The notes below the pieces were generated by a model. It searched no databases. It was not told the origin of the DNA and saw nothing but the letters and a program-made list of their open reading frames with translations. Position numbers and translations under genes: made by a program. 64,000 bases of DNA from Catenaria anguillulae PL171 (taxonomy: Eukaryota; Blastocladiomycota; Blastocladiomycetes; Blastocladiales; Catenariaceae). Positions 44,885-57,200 of this stretch are shown piece after piece (positions within the stretch are counted from its first letter, which is position 1; the number at the start of each line of letters is the position of its first letter). Location of the stretch: positions 538,006 through 602,005 of the forward strand of contig MCFL01000010.1 of NCBI GenBank assembly GCA_002102555.1, written 5' to 3'.

Positions 44885-46661
44885 TCACTGGCGTTCCAGC
44901 GCAGAATATTCACTACACTGAACTCCAGACTCAGTCATGCAACTGATACCTAACCACTGAGCAAACATGGCCGTTTGAGGATTGGCGTGGAGGCGATTTG
45001 CGAGTTGGCGGTGGTCTTCAAGCAGTGGCTGCAGATGAACAGGTCCAGTCACAGCAAAAGATGTCTGAGCATCGGGAATCAACAAGTGACCATCAAGGTC
45101 ACCGCCGCCGAAGCGGCGCAGCAGCTCCACTTTGGCTTCTTCAACTGCCGCAGTCAGCTGGCTCCAGTTGTACGATGCGGGTTGGGAGTTTGCATGGCGA
45201 GGCATCAAGTGGTGTGTCGCCTTGACAATCGCCAACCAATCCAAGTCGTAGCGCAGCGGGCCAACCGAGCCTTCAATTTCAAGAACTTGCAGAAACTGGC
45301 GATTGGGTTCCGCCTTATCCAACGCAAGAAACCTGGTTACCCGGGTGGCCGGGTCCGGTGCGTTATGCATGGTGGTTGGTTGAGGACGACGGAGGTGCGA
45401 AAAGGATGTGATGTCGGGAGTGGTCGCAAAGTTGGAAGTGGAGTGCGAGACGATGGCCGGGAACTGTACATGTAAATGGCCTGCAAACCAGTAACGCGGT
45501 TGCAAATGGTGAAGCAAATGCTCCATTGCCGGGGATCCAAGGCGACCGCTGCGGATCTGTGATCGTTGTGAGCAGTCAAATTACAAATATTCGCCGCGAA
45601 ATAGGACAAATGGCAATGAGACACGCACATCTTCGTCAAAAAAGGCTTTTCCGTCAGCAGCGCTTCCATGTCCCCGTGAAAGGCAATATTGCGTGGCCAG
45701 TCATGTGACAGGAACACATCAAGGGATTGCTTGTACTGTGCAAACAAAACGGCCAAGCATGTGCCGGTCAGCATGACGACCAGAGTTGCTGGCACCATTG
45801 GACTCGAGACGTTCACAAAACGAAGACTTGTCGTACCAGGGAGAGCTGCATTATTTCGTGTTGGCGGGTATGATAAATGGAGCGAATTTGATCAGGGGAG
45901 TACGGCGCTTGTTCGTGGTGACCTGTAGGGTAGCAGAGTCGTCAAGCGATGGTTTGCTGTGTCGAGAACTGATCATGGTCACGATACCTTTAGTGAAACT
46001 GTGGTAATTCCAAACGCCGCTCGTACCACCGATTCGGAGGCTGCCGACGCGAATGACGTTGGCCCATCCCATGAAGTAAATGTTCCTGGCGGCCCATCCG
46101 CCATGGTATCTGCGTGATACACGATCAATCAGCCTGTCCAGAAAAGTCAGGTCAAAGCGGCCGATCCCAAAAAGCATACAGTTCCCAGAGATACGCCGAA
46201 GACTCGTGGTTACCACCAATGAACATTGTCAGGTAAGGCGCCGTGACCTGCCCAGAGTAGTATCGGTGGAAATCGCCCAAGACGCGGTACTTGGCTGGGA
46301 CGGAGATGTTGTCCAGATCAGCGGTGTTGCGGATGGCCTATTGTTTGGTTCACTCGCATGGTTCGTCAGTTGATTGGCAGTCCACCAAACCACGAGTGAC
46401 AGCTGATCGAAAGCACATACTTGGAAATCACCGTTAATGATGACCAAATCGACCGTCTTTCCGGACGCGAGTTCGCTCTCCTTGACCGAGGCGTAGATGC
46501 TGTCAAGCTTGCCATGTCCACAGCCGATGACCGCGATCTGGACGAGAATGCATGTGCATGGCACGCAAGAGGATCGCAGTTTGGGATGGTGAGCTGGCCA
46601 AATCGGAAGGGGCAGGTGTGGCGGCATTTGGCATAGGGGTGGGGCTAGGTTGTACCCGCAT
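44885..46661 (-). CDS. DBR1: lariat debranching enzyme
   Basis: Exons 46661-46656 (ATGCGG only), 46537-46421, 46337-46180, 46109-45988, 45922-45837, 45735-45629 and 45556-44885 (introns 65-118 nt), about 422 residues. Metallophosphoesterase motifs are in order: MRIAVIGCGHGKLDSIY, IINGDFQAIRN, MFIGGNHESSAYLWEL, YHGGWAARNIYFMG, RIGGTSGVWNYHSF, VFLSHDWPRNI and YWFAGHLHVQFPA. The Cys in GCGHG replaces the Asp of ordinary phosphoesterases, as is normal for DBR1. The enzyme cuts the 2'-5' branch of intron lariats in the nucleus. Odd: one base appears missing in six A (45638-45643) between EKPF and the DED/IRSGRLGSPAMEHLL segment. The start is supported by the 6-nt first exon, which yields the family's usual N-terminus. 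Confidence 0.88.
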
Positions 46662-47091
46662 GTTGGCGACGTTGTAGTGAGGGCCGTGCTGGCAGATGAG
46701 TCGTGGTTGAATTCGGGGTGATGTTCCAATGCCGGATGTGATTGTCCTTGAGCAGGTGCACAGGGCCGTATACATGAGGATCGATGAGTCGATCGAGTCA
46801 GGGAATACATGTTGAGTTGGAGACACATGCGTGTGAGTCACGCAGACATGGTTGGCGCTCGTGGTTGGATGGATGATCGATGGGCGCCGATCTGAGCTTT
46901 GGGAGGGCGATCACCCAACGCAAACACAAACACCATCTTCAGAAGAATCAATGGCGCAATGGAGTGCGACCAATACATAAGAGCAGTAAGACCATCCATG
47001 CATGCCTAGCTGCCGCACCTGACATCCGAGCAACCAAGTCATCTGGCCCTTCAAGCTGTCCCCAACCCTGAATCTTCCCAGTTTCAAGATC
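46662..47091. other. divergent intergenic region, DBR1 / GLN4
   Basis: 430 bp between two divergent start codons. No motif recognised. Confidence 0.3.
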
Positions 47092-49892
47092 ATGGCCGAC
47101 GTCGCTGCCCTTGAAAAGCGTTTCCGCCTCATTGGCCTGACCGATGTCAAGGCCAAGGAGACAGCCAACAACAAAAAGCTTGCGCCAATCCTCGCTCAAG
47201 TCCTCGATGATGTATGCCAGCCATGCCTGCTCCTGCGTCGGTGCCTCCAACTGGAGACTCTCCCATGCCCCTATCCTGACGTACCCGCCCCCGTCATCCT
47301 TTCGTACCTCCTTCTAGGCCAATCTGGCTGATGCCGACATCCCAAAGCCTATGGGCGCTCTCTTTTACAATTTGGCCACCGTTGCCACCAAAAACACCGC
47401 CCCCCATCTTTCATTTCTTGCTCGAGAGATTGCTAGCAATCGCCTCAAGTCCAATGACCAAGTCTCGGGTATGCAACTCGTACTTCCGCGTGACAAGTCT
47501 CCGAGATTGCTGGAGGGCGGCCACCTCAAATGGTGATCGTGTGATCTGACATTTGTACTGTTCGGTTGTTGTTAGCTGGTGTTCGTTTCTTTGACAAGCT
47601 GCATGGATCCGACTTTGAAATGGCCGCTTTTGAAGCAGAGTGTGGTGTTGGTACGTCGGCACTTATTTCCCTGCCCCGTGATTGATTGAACCAAACACAC
47701 TGAACCACCGCCCACCCCATGTTGTCCATGCAGGTGTCGATCCGACCCCCGAAGAAATCAAGCAAACGATTGCATCGATTGTGCACGCAAACAAGGCCAA
47801 GATCGAGGCCGACCGTTATCGTTCGCTCGGCTTTGTTCTTGGTCAAGTTCGCAGCTCGCCTCTTCGCTGGGCCAACGCAGCCCTAGTCAAAACCGAGGTG
47901 GACAACCAACTTGTTGCCTTGCTGGGTCCCAAAGATGAGCGTGACGACCCCAAACTGCTCAAGCAAAAGGCCAAGGAAGCCAAGCAGGTGGTGACGCCCG
48001 CCAAGTCAGACGAGAAGAAGACCGCTGCTCCGGTAGTTGAGGAGCCCAAGCTTGACCCTGAGGCCATGTTGCGCAGCATGATCATGGAGGGTGAGATGAG
48101 CCGTTTGCACAAACCGGGAGAGAACCCGCAAACGGACCCCAAGTTGATGGACGAGCACCTGCGCGCCACCGGCGGCAAAGTCTTGACCCGCTTCCCGCCC
48201 GAACCCAACGGCTTCCTGCACATTGGCCACGCCAAAGCCATCAACATTGACTTTGGTTACGCCCAAATGCACGATGGCATGTGCTACTTGCGGTATGACG
48301 ACACCAACCCGGACGCTGAGGAAAAGCGGTACTTTGATACGATTGAAGAGACGGTTCGCTGGCTTGGTTTCAAGCCTTGGAAGATCACGTACTCGTCCGA
48401 CTACTTTCAGCAACTGTACGATTTGGCCGTTCAACTCATTAAGTACGACAAGGCGTACGTTTGCCACTGTACCGGTGACGAGATCTTTGAACAAAGGGGT
48501 GGCGCCAGCAAGGGCGCCCGTTTCGAATGCATCCATCGCAACCGGCCAATCGACGAGTCGCTGCGCGAGTTTGAGCACATGCGCCAAGGACGCTACGCCG
48601 AGGGCGAAGCAATTTTGCGCATGAAGATGGATATGACCTCGGGAAACCCGCAGTTTTGGGACTTGGCCGCCTACCGCATCAAGTACACTCCGCACTATCG
48701 CACTGGGTCGGATTGGTGCATTTACCCAACATATGATTACACGCATTGCCTCGTCGATTCCATCGAAAACATCACGCATTCCCTGTGTACGCTCGAGTTC
48801 CGTCAATCCCGCGAGTCGTATTATTGGCTTGTGGATGCCCTCAAGTTGTACAAGCCTGTGCAATGGGAGTCTGGGCGCCTCAACATCAACAACACCGTCA
48901 TGTCCAAGCGCAAGTTGAACAAGTTGGTTGAACTTGGTATTGTTCGTGGGTGGGATGACCCGCGATTGTACACCATTGTTGCGCTTCGTCGCCGCGGTGT
49001 GCCGGCCTCTGCCATCAACATGTTTGTTCGGTCCACGGGCGTCACCACCACCAATTCTCTCACCGACGTGTCTCGCTTGGACACGTTTGTTCGCTCCGTT
49101 CTCAACGATACCGCGCCCCGCGTCTTTGCCGTCCTGGACCCCATCAAGGTCACCATCAGCAATTTGCCAGACGACCATTTGGAGTGGCTCGAAGTCCCCA
49201 ACAACCCTCGCGATCCGTCTACCGGCAACCGCCGTGTCCCGTTCACCCGTCAACTGTACATCGAGCGTGACGACTTCCGTACTGAAAAGTCCAAGGAGTT
49301 TTTCCGTCTCGCGCCTGGCCAAGCGGTTGGCCTCCTCCAAGTGCCATTCCCAATTTCGTACATTAGCCACAAGGTGGATGCTAGTGGCCATGTTTCCGAA
49401 GTTATGGTCAAGTACGAAAACACTGGCGACTTCAAAAAACCCAAGACGTACATTCACTGGGTGGCGCATGCGCCGAAACAAGGCTCGCCGGTCGCTTTTG
49501 AAGCTCGCGTGTATGGTCCCTTATTCCGACACGCATTCCCAGAAGATGTGCCAGAAGGCTGGTTGAGTGACGTGGATCCCCAATCGCTTCAAGTGCAGGC
49601 CGCGTTTGTTGAGGTTGGCATTCGTGATCATGTCATGGCAGCCAAGAAGGCCATGAATCGCAACGGTGTCGCATATTCGTCGTCCAAGGACAATGCTGGT
49701 CCCCATGCCGAGGCCACTGATGCTCAGTTGCGCGCAGTTGAGCAGCTCAAGTTCCAGTTCACGCGTGTGGGGTACTTCTGCTTGGATCCCGATTCTGATT
49801 TTTCGACTGACACGCCAAGCAACTGGAAGCTAGTGTTCAACAAAACCATTGGCCTTAAGGAAGATGCAGGGAAGAAGGTGACAAAGGCATGA
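47092..49892 (+). CDS. GLN4: glutaminyl-tRNA synthetase, cytosolic
   Basis: Exons 47092-47211, 47318-47468, 47576-47650 and 47734-49892 (introns 83-107 nt), 834 residues. The eukaryotic N-terminal GatB/Yqey-like tRNA-binding appendage is present (FRLIGLTDVKAKETANNKKL to LRWANAALVKTEVDN). A Lys-rich linker leads to the class I catalytic core: FPPEPNGFLHIGHAKAI (the HIGH motif, about residue 277), RYDDTNPDAEEKRYFD, HCLVDSIENITHSLCTLEF and VMSKRKL (the KMSKS-type loop, about 504). The anticodon-binding beta-barrels follow (RQLYIERDDF, EGWLSDVDPQSLQVQAAFVE). It charges tRNA-Gln in the cytosol. The second-longest ORF in the region, antisense to this gene, is only a shadow. Confidence 0.95.
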
Positions 49893-50450
49893 TTTTTTTT
49901 TGTCTGTGTGCATTGTTGCATAGCGTCACACCATTGCCCAACTTGAGCCATACATACATAAATCTTGGCACTGCTCAACTGATTCGAGTTCAACGTTGTG
50001 TGGCATGATGCGAAAGGTGTTCATCGAATCATACCTACCATCTGCTGAAGGGAAGTGTGAAGTAGCTCCAGCCATCAACTTGTGATAGTCGGACGTTGTG
50101 TGTCAATCTTAACTCATTGAACGTTGTGTCAACCTCGAGCTTGAGCACAATGCAAAAGGTGAACGTCTTCTTCCATAAAGCACTGGCATTGGCGTTTTTT
50201 TTGGTCACTACACATTGAAGTGAAACCAAGCAGAATCTTGAAGGTACAGACAGAAGCAAATTCAGAACTAATAGACAAAAGAAGCGAAAATGGCAAGCAA
50301 TGTGTAGGCATTGCCATGAGTCAAAGAGTAGAAGGAGAGCGAAAAGAATTGAACAAAGAATAAAAACAAAAATCAAACCAACAATCACAGTGCACAACAT
50401 AAACATATGCAAAATAAATCAAGAAGTTAAGCACAGACGAGGGGAACATG
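49893..50450. other. AT-rich intergenic region, edge of the retroelement nest
   Basis: A-rich on the plus strand from about 50250 to 50430. No gene. It marks the change from gene-dense DNA to the LINE cluster. Confidence 0.35.
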
Positions 50451-50479
50451 TCAAATGAACAGAAGCATCAAAATTAGGA

Positions 50480-50750
50480 AAGATTCCAAGCGCAGAGACA
50501 GCAGTTGGGATGTGAGGGACAAACAGAATGCGTACCTGATGCACCCAACATGGTAGCAAAGCGTTGCTGTGAGTCCAACCAAACTGGGGTTGAGAGAGCA
50601 CTGGCATTGGCGACATTCCGCTCTCTGCCCTTGGAAGTAACTTGAGCAAGTGAAGTACATTTGACACTCTTTCTCCCTCCTTTGGCCTTGCCCGCATCTG
50701 ATAAACACTTGGCGCTTTTGGCGGGTTGTGAAGCTCCAGTCCAACCATAG
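50480..50750 (-). mobile_element. LINE 3'-end fragment (copy D)
   Basis: Minus-strand reading gives LSQPQFGWTHSNALLPCW and VRILFVPHIPTAVSALG. These align with the ends of copies A (FGFEHSQQRFATCVGVQ) and B (FGLQPSTKRFVNRVVV). It is a broken remnant of the ORF2 C-terminus and 3' UTR. Boundaries are approximate. Confidence 0.55.
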
Positions 50751-51179
50751 GCCAGACGGCGACGTCACAAATGATAGCATTACCCAGGTGCTCGCCCAGC
50801 TCAACTTAATCCGAATTCCGGTTAAGCCATGCATACATGCAATGAATGTGAGCCAATATGTGAATGAGGTTCTTAGCCAAAGCGTCCCAGGGACTGTGGG
50901 AAAGTGGCATGGACGCTTCCATTTGCAGTTTTCATAATTGTCTGTCGCCATGGAGGTCAATCGATGCCAGAGTTGTCATAAAAACGAATGACCATGGTCA
51001 CAAGGATGTCCCACATTTCTCCACAACTGAGTTGCTTCTTCCAATCTCAAGATACTTGTTGCCGTTGTTCTTTCTTGCCCAAGCCTAGAATTGTAGTTCT
51101 CGCCATCAGGCGACTGCAGCAAAATGCAAATCATGAAACAAACACTGAGGCCACATGTTTCTTGTTGTCCTGAATCAAT

Positions 51180-52240
51180 GTGGAATTTGATGCCCCCAGA
51201 ACAAACGCCATGTCCAACTGAAATGACTTGCCAGTGATGCAGAACACTCAACAATGATTGAAACAGAACTGGTAGACCAACCAGATCTTGTCACGTTCAA
51301 CAAAGCAATTTGTAATGGCCACAAGGTGACAGGCTTCTTTGCATCATTCGCCGACGACGCTTCAGTCACTTTCTGGTGCAAAGTGCTCACTGGGCGTCTA
51401 CCCACTTGTGCCCAAGTACACAAGTACTGGCCCAACCAGGTTCCATCTGGCTTGTGCCCCCTTTGTAGTGCCATGGACTATCACGACCACTGGTATGCGT
51501 GTCCAGAGCTTGCACTCCATCTTTGGACGACCAAGGTGGGCACACATGCGCAAGTACAAGCACTATTGCGCCGCCACAGACTTCAACCATCATCCGAGTG
51601 TGCAAGATTGCCGGTCGACCACATCATGGCTACCCAACACATCCAGGCAACTGCAGCATGCATAGTTGATGCAGGGTTATGTTGCGATTTTCCTACGCTG
51701 GCCCCAGTCCTTGTGCAAATTGTCATGATTACATCGTCCACAATCAGAATGGTCCTCTGGAAACAGCGGAGCAAGCTGGTTGGACCCATAGACGCCACTG
51801 CTGATGATGCAACTCCAGACCACCCACGTTTACCATGCTGCTGCTGCCCGGTGCAGGCTGCACCAATTCATAAGCCCCCAACACTTTGGTTTGTCACATG
51901 CAGCCTCACACTTTGTCCACAAGGTGCGAACGGGATTGGGTCCATCACTCGGCTCAGCATCAGATTCAATAGCACCAGTCTCGCTTGGCAAATGGCAAGC
52001 CCACAACGCGTTTCCTGGATTGGTACTGACAAGATTTGGCTTCTCAGAGTCTAGGCAACACTTTCCAACCCGCGTTAGGGTTCAAACGGATCCCCACCAA
52101 GTTTTGTTCCATCCCTTTCACCTGCTGCCTTTCATTACTGACCTAATTGATGACCTTTCCTTCCCTTCCTCCACAAAACGATGCATTCCTCTCCAGTTTA
52201 TCCCTGATCTGCTTCTGCAACCCTCAGTTCCCTGATCCGA
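51180..52240 (+). mobile_element. LINE 3'-end fragment (copy C)
   Basis: The plus-strand frame 51254-52054 encodes the region after RNase H: ELVDQPDLVTFNKAICNGHK, SVTFWCKVLTGRLPTCAQ, and the zinc-finger-like CPLCSAMDYHDHWYAC. The same segments occur in copies A and B. The reading frame shifts after about 52050 into IDDLSFP-type sequence. Upstream, the match to GALVQVGHELVYTQVG-type sequence starts near 51180 with stops. It is a 5'-truncated, decayed copy; RT and RNase H are absent. Confidence 0.7.
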
Positions 52241-52510
52241 TTAACCTCTTTCCCACAGTCTTTTGATGCTTGTGTGTATGATTGCTTGATGTCATGTCCC
52301 AGTTGGTGTTTCCTCCTCTTGCTCATTGAGTCTTAAGCAGTTTCAATGTTGCCTCTCTTTTCTCTTGATACTATCCCTCTAACTTTCAAGAGCAAGAAGG
52401 TTACAGATCCAAGACACTCAATAGATGACAAAAGCAAGCAGAGAAACTGGCAAGCAATTGGTGGTAGGGGCACTTGGCCTTGGGGACAACAGAGAGGGTA
52501 AGGTAGAGAA

Positions 52511-52513
<3 letters not shown>

Positions 52514-52565
<52 letters not shown>
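52514..52565. repeat. (AG)n microsatellite
   Basis: About 20 AG units, then an interrupted AAAG/AG stretch, inside the 3' UTR region of copy A. Confidence 0.85.
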
Positions 52566-52566
<1 letters not shown>

Positions 52567-54192
52567 TAAGCAGATGGAAAGTAACAGGGTCTGAGGTCGA
52601 TGTTCAGCCACACCATGGATGCACAAAATGAACCCCATGCACACAGAACCAAGAAAGTTCGAAGTCAAATAAAGGGAAACAGAGTCAAACCAACGGTGAG
52701 CATACGAGGACAAGGGAAGGTTACGCCATAAGTGCAGAGGCAGCAGTTGGGGAAAGCAAGGGGACAAAGACAGAATGTGTACCCGACTGTACCCCGACAC
52801 AGGTAGCAAAGCGTTGCTGTGAGTGTTCAAACCCAAACCTGGGGGTTGAGAGCCCTGGGAAGGTGCTGTGGAACCACCATTCGCCAAAGGAGACCGGTGC
52901 ATGCGAGGCTGATGAGGAGCCAACGAGGGGTGGGCAGCCAGCGTGGCACTCGTAGATGTAATGTGCGGCAACAAGCGCAAGGTTCATGGGCGGCTGCTGG
53001 GCCACTGGGGTGCATGCCTCCCGACAGTGGGGACATTGACATGGCTGTCAGGCCACAAATGGATTTTCTGGCGTGTGTTGCTCAATTGGTCCAACGAGCC
53101 TGCAACGCTCCTTCCACAGCACAGTTTGGATGGTTGTGGAAGCAATTGAGACAATTCGCACAAGGATAGACACGAGGCTGGGAAATTGTTGTCGCAGGTG
53201 AACCTCAACCACGCATGCTGCAGTTGCCCATAATTTGGCTGGATCCATTAGCCGCTTGACAAGTGTCTTTGCTGCCGCTTGGTGCGCCGTCATCCTGCGA
53301 CGCCGTAACAGCTCCACGACTTGCTCGTGCACATCTAATCGGCATGTCCAGAGTATGTTGGCAAGTGTGCGACACTTGAGCCAATGCTGTTGATCGTCGA
53401 GAGCACCGCAGAGCACACAATTTGGGGACGGTACCCGCTCTGGCCAATACTTGTGGAGTTGAGCACAAGTTGGCAGGCGACTCGTCAAAACCTTGACACG
53501 GAACGTGACTGATCCGTCGTCGGCAAACGATGCGAACATGGCCAATGCCTTGCGACCATTACAAATGGCCCCATCAAACGCCATCAGGTCAGGCTGCCCA
53601 ACCAACTTGAGCATATACAAGTACAAATTGATGCGGGATTGCATCTGTGCTTGACGCCAAGTTGCGCGGCCCACCTGTGTGTATACCAACTCATGGCCCA
53701 CCTGCACCAGTGCGCCGAAGTCAATTGCGTCCAGAAACTGTGGTGAAAAGGCGTACACCTCACGGCAATTTGCACCACAATGGGCAAGCTCGTCAGCCTT
53801 CTTGTTCCCTGCATCCCCATCATGGCCCTTGACCTTCACGAGATCCAGCACGAGCCTCTTTTCCTTAACCAGTGCACGAAGGACAAGTAACAAGTCGTGC
53901 AGCGGCGACGGGTGACGTGGCCCAATCGCCTTGGCATCGGGCAGGCCCAGAAACATGGGAACAACCTGCACGGTGACAGCCGAGTCTGAAAAGACACGCG
54001 CATGCGATCCGACAGGGAGCTTGTCAACGATTGCAATAACAGCGGCGATCTCAGGGCGTGATGAACTAGTCGGAGCGGGTGGCAGTTGGCCGAAGACTTC
54101 CAGGTCGAGCTGGGGGCAGTGAGCACCAAGTCCCATAACGGCATCAGTCGTATCCGTAGCAGGTTGCAGCGAGCCGTTGGTCCAACAGTCAA

Positions 54193-54207
54193 GGATTGTG
54201 CCATGGT
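54193..54207. repeat. target-site duplication of copy B, left copy
   Basis: The 15 bases GGATTGTGCCATGGT recur at 58891-58905, directly after copy B's poly(A). Both copies belong to copy A's coding sequence. Confidence 0.88.
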
Positions 54208-57200
54208 CGCCGCGAGGTCATAGATAAAGCAGTCAAAAGGCGGGTAGAGCACTTTGCGACGAATCTGGGGTCCGTGGTGAGCTCGGTTCTGGACCGGCAA
54301 CGGCCGGCGAGTTGCGTCGATTGTATCTTCGATGGGGACGAGCTGGTACTGGAGCCAAACGCGTCAAGCAGGGTGTAGCAAGTGCGGTATCGGCCAACTT
54401 CGACTTTCAACAACCAGGTGACCCGCTCAATGCGTCAAATCCGATACGGCAAGCTTGCCAACCGCTGCAACATGTGGCGGCAGCAGTCTGGGACGGCGTC
54501 GAGCGTGAGATCTCTGAGGTGGACGTCGCAGGAGCGCTCAACCGGGTGAACCTGGAAAAAGCGCCAGGAGAATCGCAACTTGGGTACCGCCACTATGCAG
54601 CACTAGGTACGGTGGGACACAAGGTACTTGCGCGACTGTTCACTGATATGTACCAGGAAGGTTGGACCCCCGACGAGTGGCGCCACGGTGTCATATTCCT
54701 CACGCCGAAGAAACCCGAAGGGTATACAGGCGACGTCAACAACATGCGGCCAATCACGTTGCTCGAGTGCGCGTCCAAACTCTTCAACTCGATTGTGTGG
54801 AACCGCATCCAATCGGCAGCCGCAAAGCACAAGGTACTACGAGGTGCAAGGTTCTCGGCGCTTAGAGGTACGGACACGAGGCTACCAGTGGACGTGTTAC
54901 ACGGTTTAGTGGCGCAGGCACAAGCGGCGGACTCGGATCAGGCGTTGTGGGCGTACTCGGAAGACAAGTCGAAAGCCTTCGACACGGTCCCGCACCGACT
55001 TGTACGACTGGCACTTGAGCGCCTACGGTTGCCAGACCGATGCGTCGACTTTTACTGCCGCAACTTCTTGCAAGATCGTACAGCCTCGGTCATCACAGCC
55101 TTTGGCAAGACCGACAAGTTCAACCTTCACCGAGGCATACCACAAGGTGCCGTCGAGTCGCCGTTCCTCTGGAACGCGTTCTACGACATTTTGTTGTGCG
55201 CGGTCGAGGATGCCTGTGAGGGCGTGAATCTCGAAGTGCGAGTGCCGAAGGTCGACGTGGGGTCGCGGGTGGGCGACTCGGAGGTGGTGGCAACGCGAAA
55301 GTACGTCGCGATTGGGTACATTGACGACGCCATCTTCTTCGCCAAGACGCGAGAGGAACTGCAGCGAGTGGTCGACCTGGTGGACGAGTTCAACGAATTG
55401 GCTCGCATCAAGGCAAACGGAAGCAAAGGATTCGTGCTGGCATTCAATGCTCGCGACGGTGGGGCAGGCACAGTAATGTCGCAAGGTGTGGTGGTGCCCC
55501 GGGTGGGTGTAGGAGACGCGCGTCAGTACCTGGGTGTCTTCATTGATGGTGCAGGGCCAAGGAAAGCGACCGAAAGAGCAATGCTCAGCTCGGTCACTGG
55601 CGCCCTCAACGTGCTGCGGTCAAAGCGCATTCCAGCGCAGATCGCCACCTACGTGATCAACGCGATCATCGTTCCATCGGCGGCCTACCGTGCCTGCGGT
55701 TTCGTTCCTTCTCCCTCGTTTCTTAACCGTCTCGACGCTAAACTACGCAACGCACTCAGACATGTAGCTCGCCTCCCATCCAACACTCCAGCCTCGGTGC
55801 TGCACGACGAGTCTACGTACGGCCTGAAATCAATCGCACGTGCCTTGCTCTCCTCGAAGGCCTCTTGGCTCAGGTTTTGCCTGTCTCAGCCAACAACAAG
55901 TGAACACTTCCACGTGGCTTGCGCCCAGGTTGCTCAAGCCCAGCGTGCTCTGCACTGGTGGACCTCCCCGCTGGCATACCCACCATCGAGCATCCGCTCC
56001 CAGGTCGCCCAGAGAACCCCATCACCTGTCATCAACCTCCTGCCCCTTTTCTCGCGATCGTTTTTGTCCATCCACCTTGTCGGTCGCGCTGATCCGTTTC
56101 TTGTCTCACCCTCTGACGACATCCCCCTTGAGTCAGTTATTCCTTTCGACGTTTTGCACATTCTCAGACCCCACCTGCTCCGCTCTCGTGTTTTTTCCCT
56201 TTCCCCTCTGATCTCTACCATTTGTTTTTACGACCAAGACAGCACCACGACCCGGTTTTCAAACGCCGTAGCATCCACTCGTCGCCTCCTTGCACCCCGG
56301 TGCCGAAGAAATGGGCGTGTTTTTCACGCGCTCCAACGACTTGTCGATTGCGTCGCCACGCGGTGCGCATCGCTCGGTCGCACGCTCCACCCGCTCACCG
56401 CGCCGCGCCATGTCAGGCAACCGTACTACCACGTCGGCCAGCTTTTCTTCTGGGAGAGCGACGGCGCTGTAGTCTTTGGCCTCTGCGCCGATGTCGACCG
56501 CCGAAGTGACCCCAACGACACAATCCTTTTATTGCGACACCTCCGGCCATGCCGCTGCCCACTGGCCCACCAAGTAGCGCCCGAGCCTGGCTGCACCCTG
56601 CTACACCTCTGCCTCGATTGCGACGACCCGCTCCAATGCAGATTTGCGCACGACCGCCTCAACAGACCAGACTGCACCACCGCAGTACCACTTTCGCTCG
56701 CCCGGCCAGTCTCCGCTCTTCAATCAGTAGATCGACGAGATGGCCCAGTTGCCTTTTTGGTCCACGCTCCAGATTCTGCCCACCCACACCTGTGCCCATA
56801 TGTCCAGCTGCTGCGAGAACCAGTGTTTGGCGATCCCAATCGCGATGTGTCAGACTCCGGGGACCGCTCAAGCGACAGCGACGATGACGACCCACTACAC
56901 GCCAGCGAGCCGGCTATTTTCGAGTACCCGCCAACGTCAAATCATGGCCCGTTCACGCGGGCGTCGTGGAAGGTGCTTGATTGTTGGACCGATGGCTCAC
57001 TCCAGCCTGCCACCAGCGCCTCGGTAACACTTATGGGTTTTGGCGCACACTGCCCCGCACTTGGCATTGAGCTTTTTGGCCGCCTCCCCGCGGCACCAGC
57101 CAGCTCGACTTGTGCTGAGCTTTACGCTGTCTGCGCACTCGCTGCATACCTGCCTCCAAGTTCTCGCGCCCGCGTCCACTCTGACTCAGCAGCAGCGTGT

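Larger units (their letters stand above)
52330..54207 (-). mobile_element. LINE copy A, 3' part (RNase H to 3' UTR)
   Basis: The frame 54136-53048 on the minus strand holds an RNase H-like domain (VFSDSAVTVQVV, VKVKGHDGDAGNKKADELAH) and the C-terminal finger CVLCGALDDQQHWLKC. The last ORF2 segment follows in another frame (stop at 52721). Upstream at 54207 the coding continues, after copy B, at 58891: HGTIL there joins DCWTNGSLQ here. The 3' UTR runs into a (GA)n tract. The left end near 52330 is a guess. This is the oldest layer of the nest. Confidence 0.75.

Noticed and set aside
48006-49481. 491-codon ORF on the minus strand
   Set aside because: Antisense shadow of the GLN4 catalytic core; no domain and no start context.
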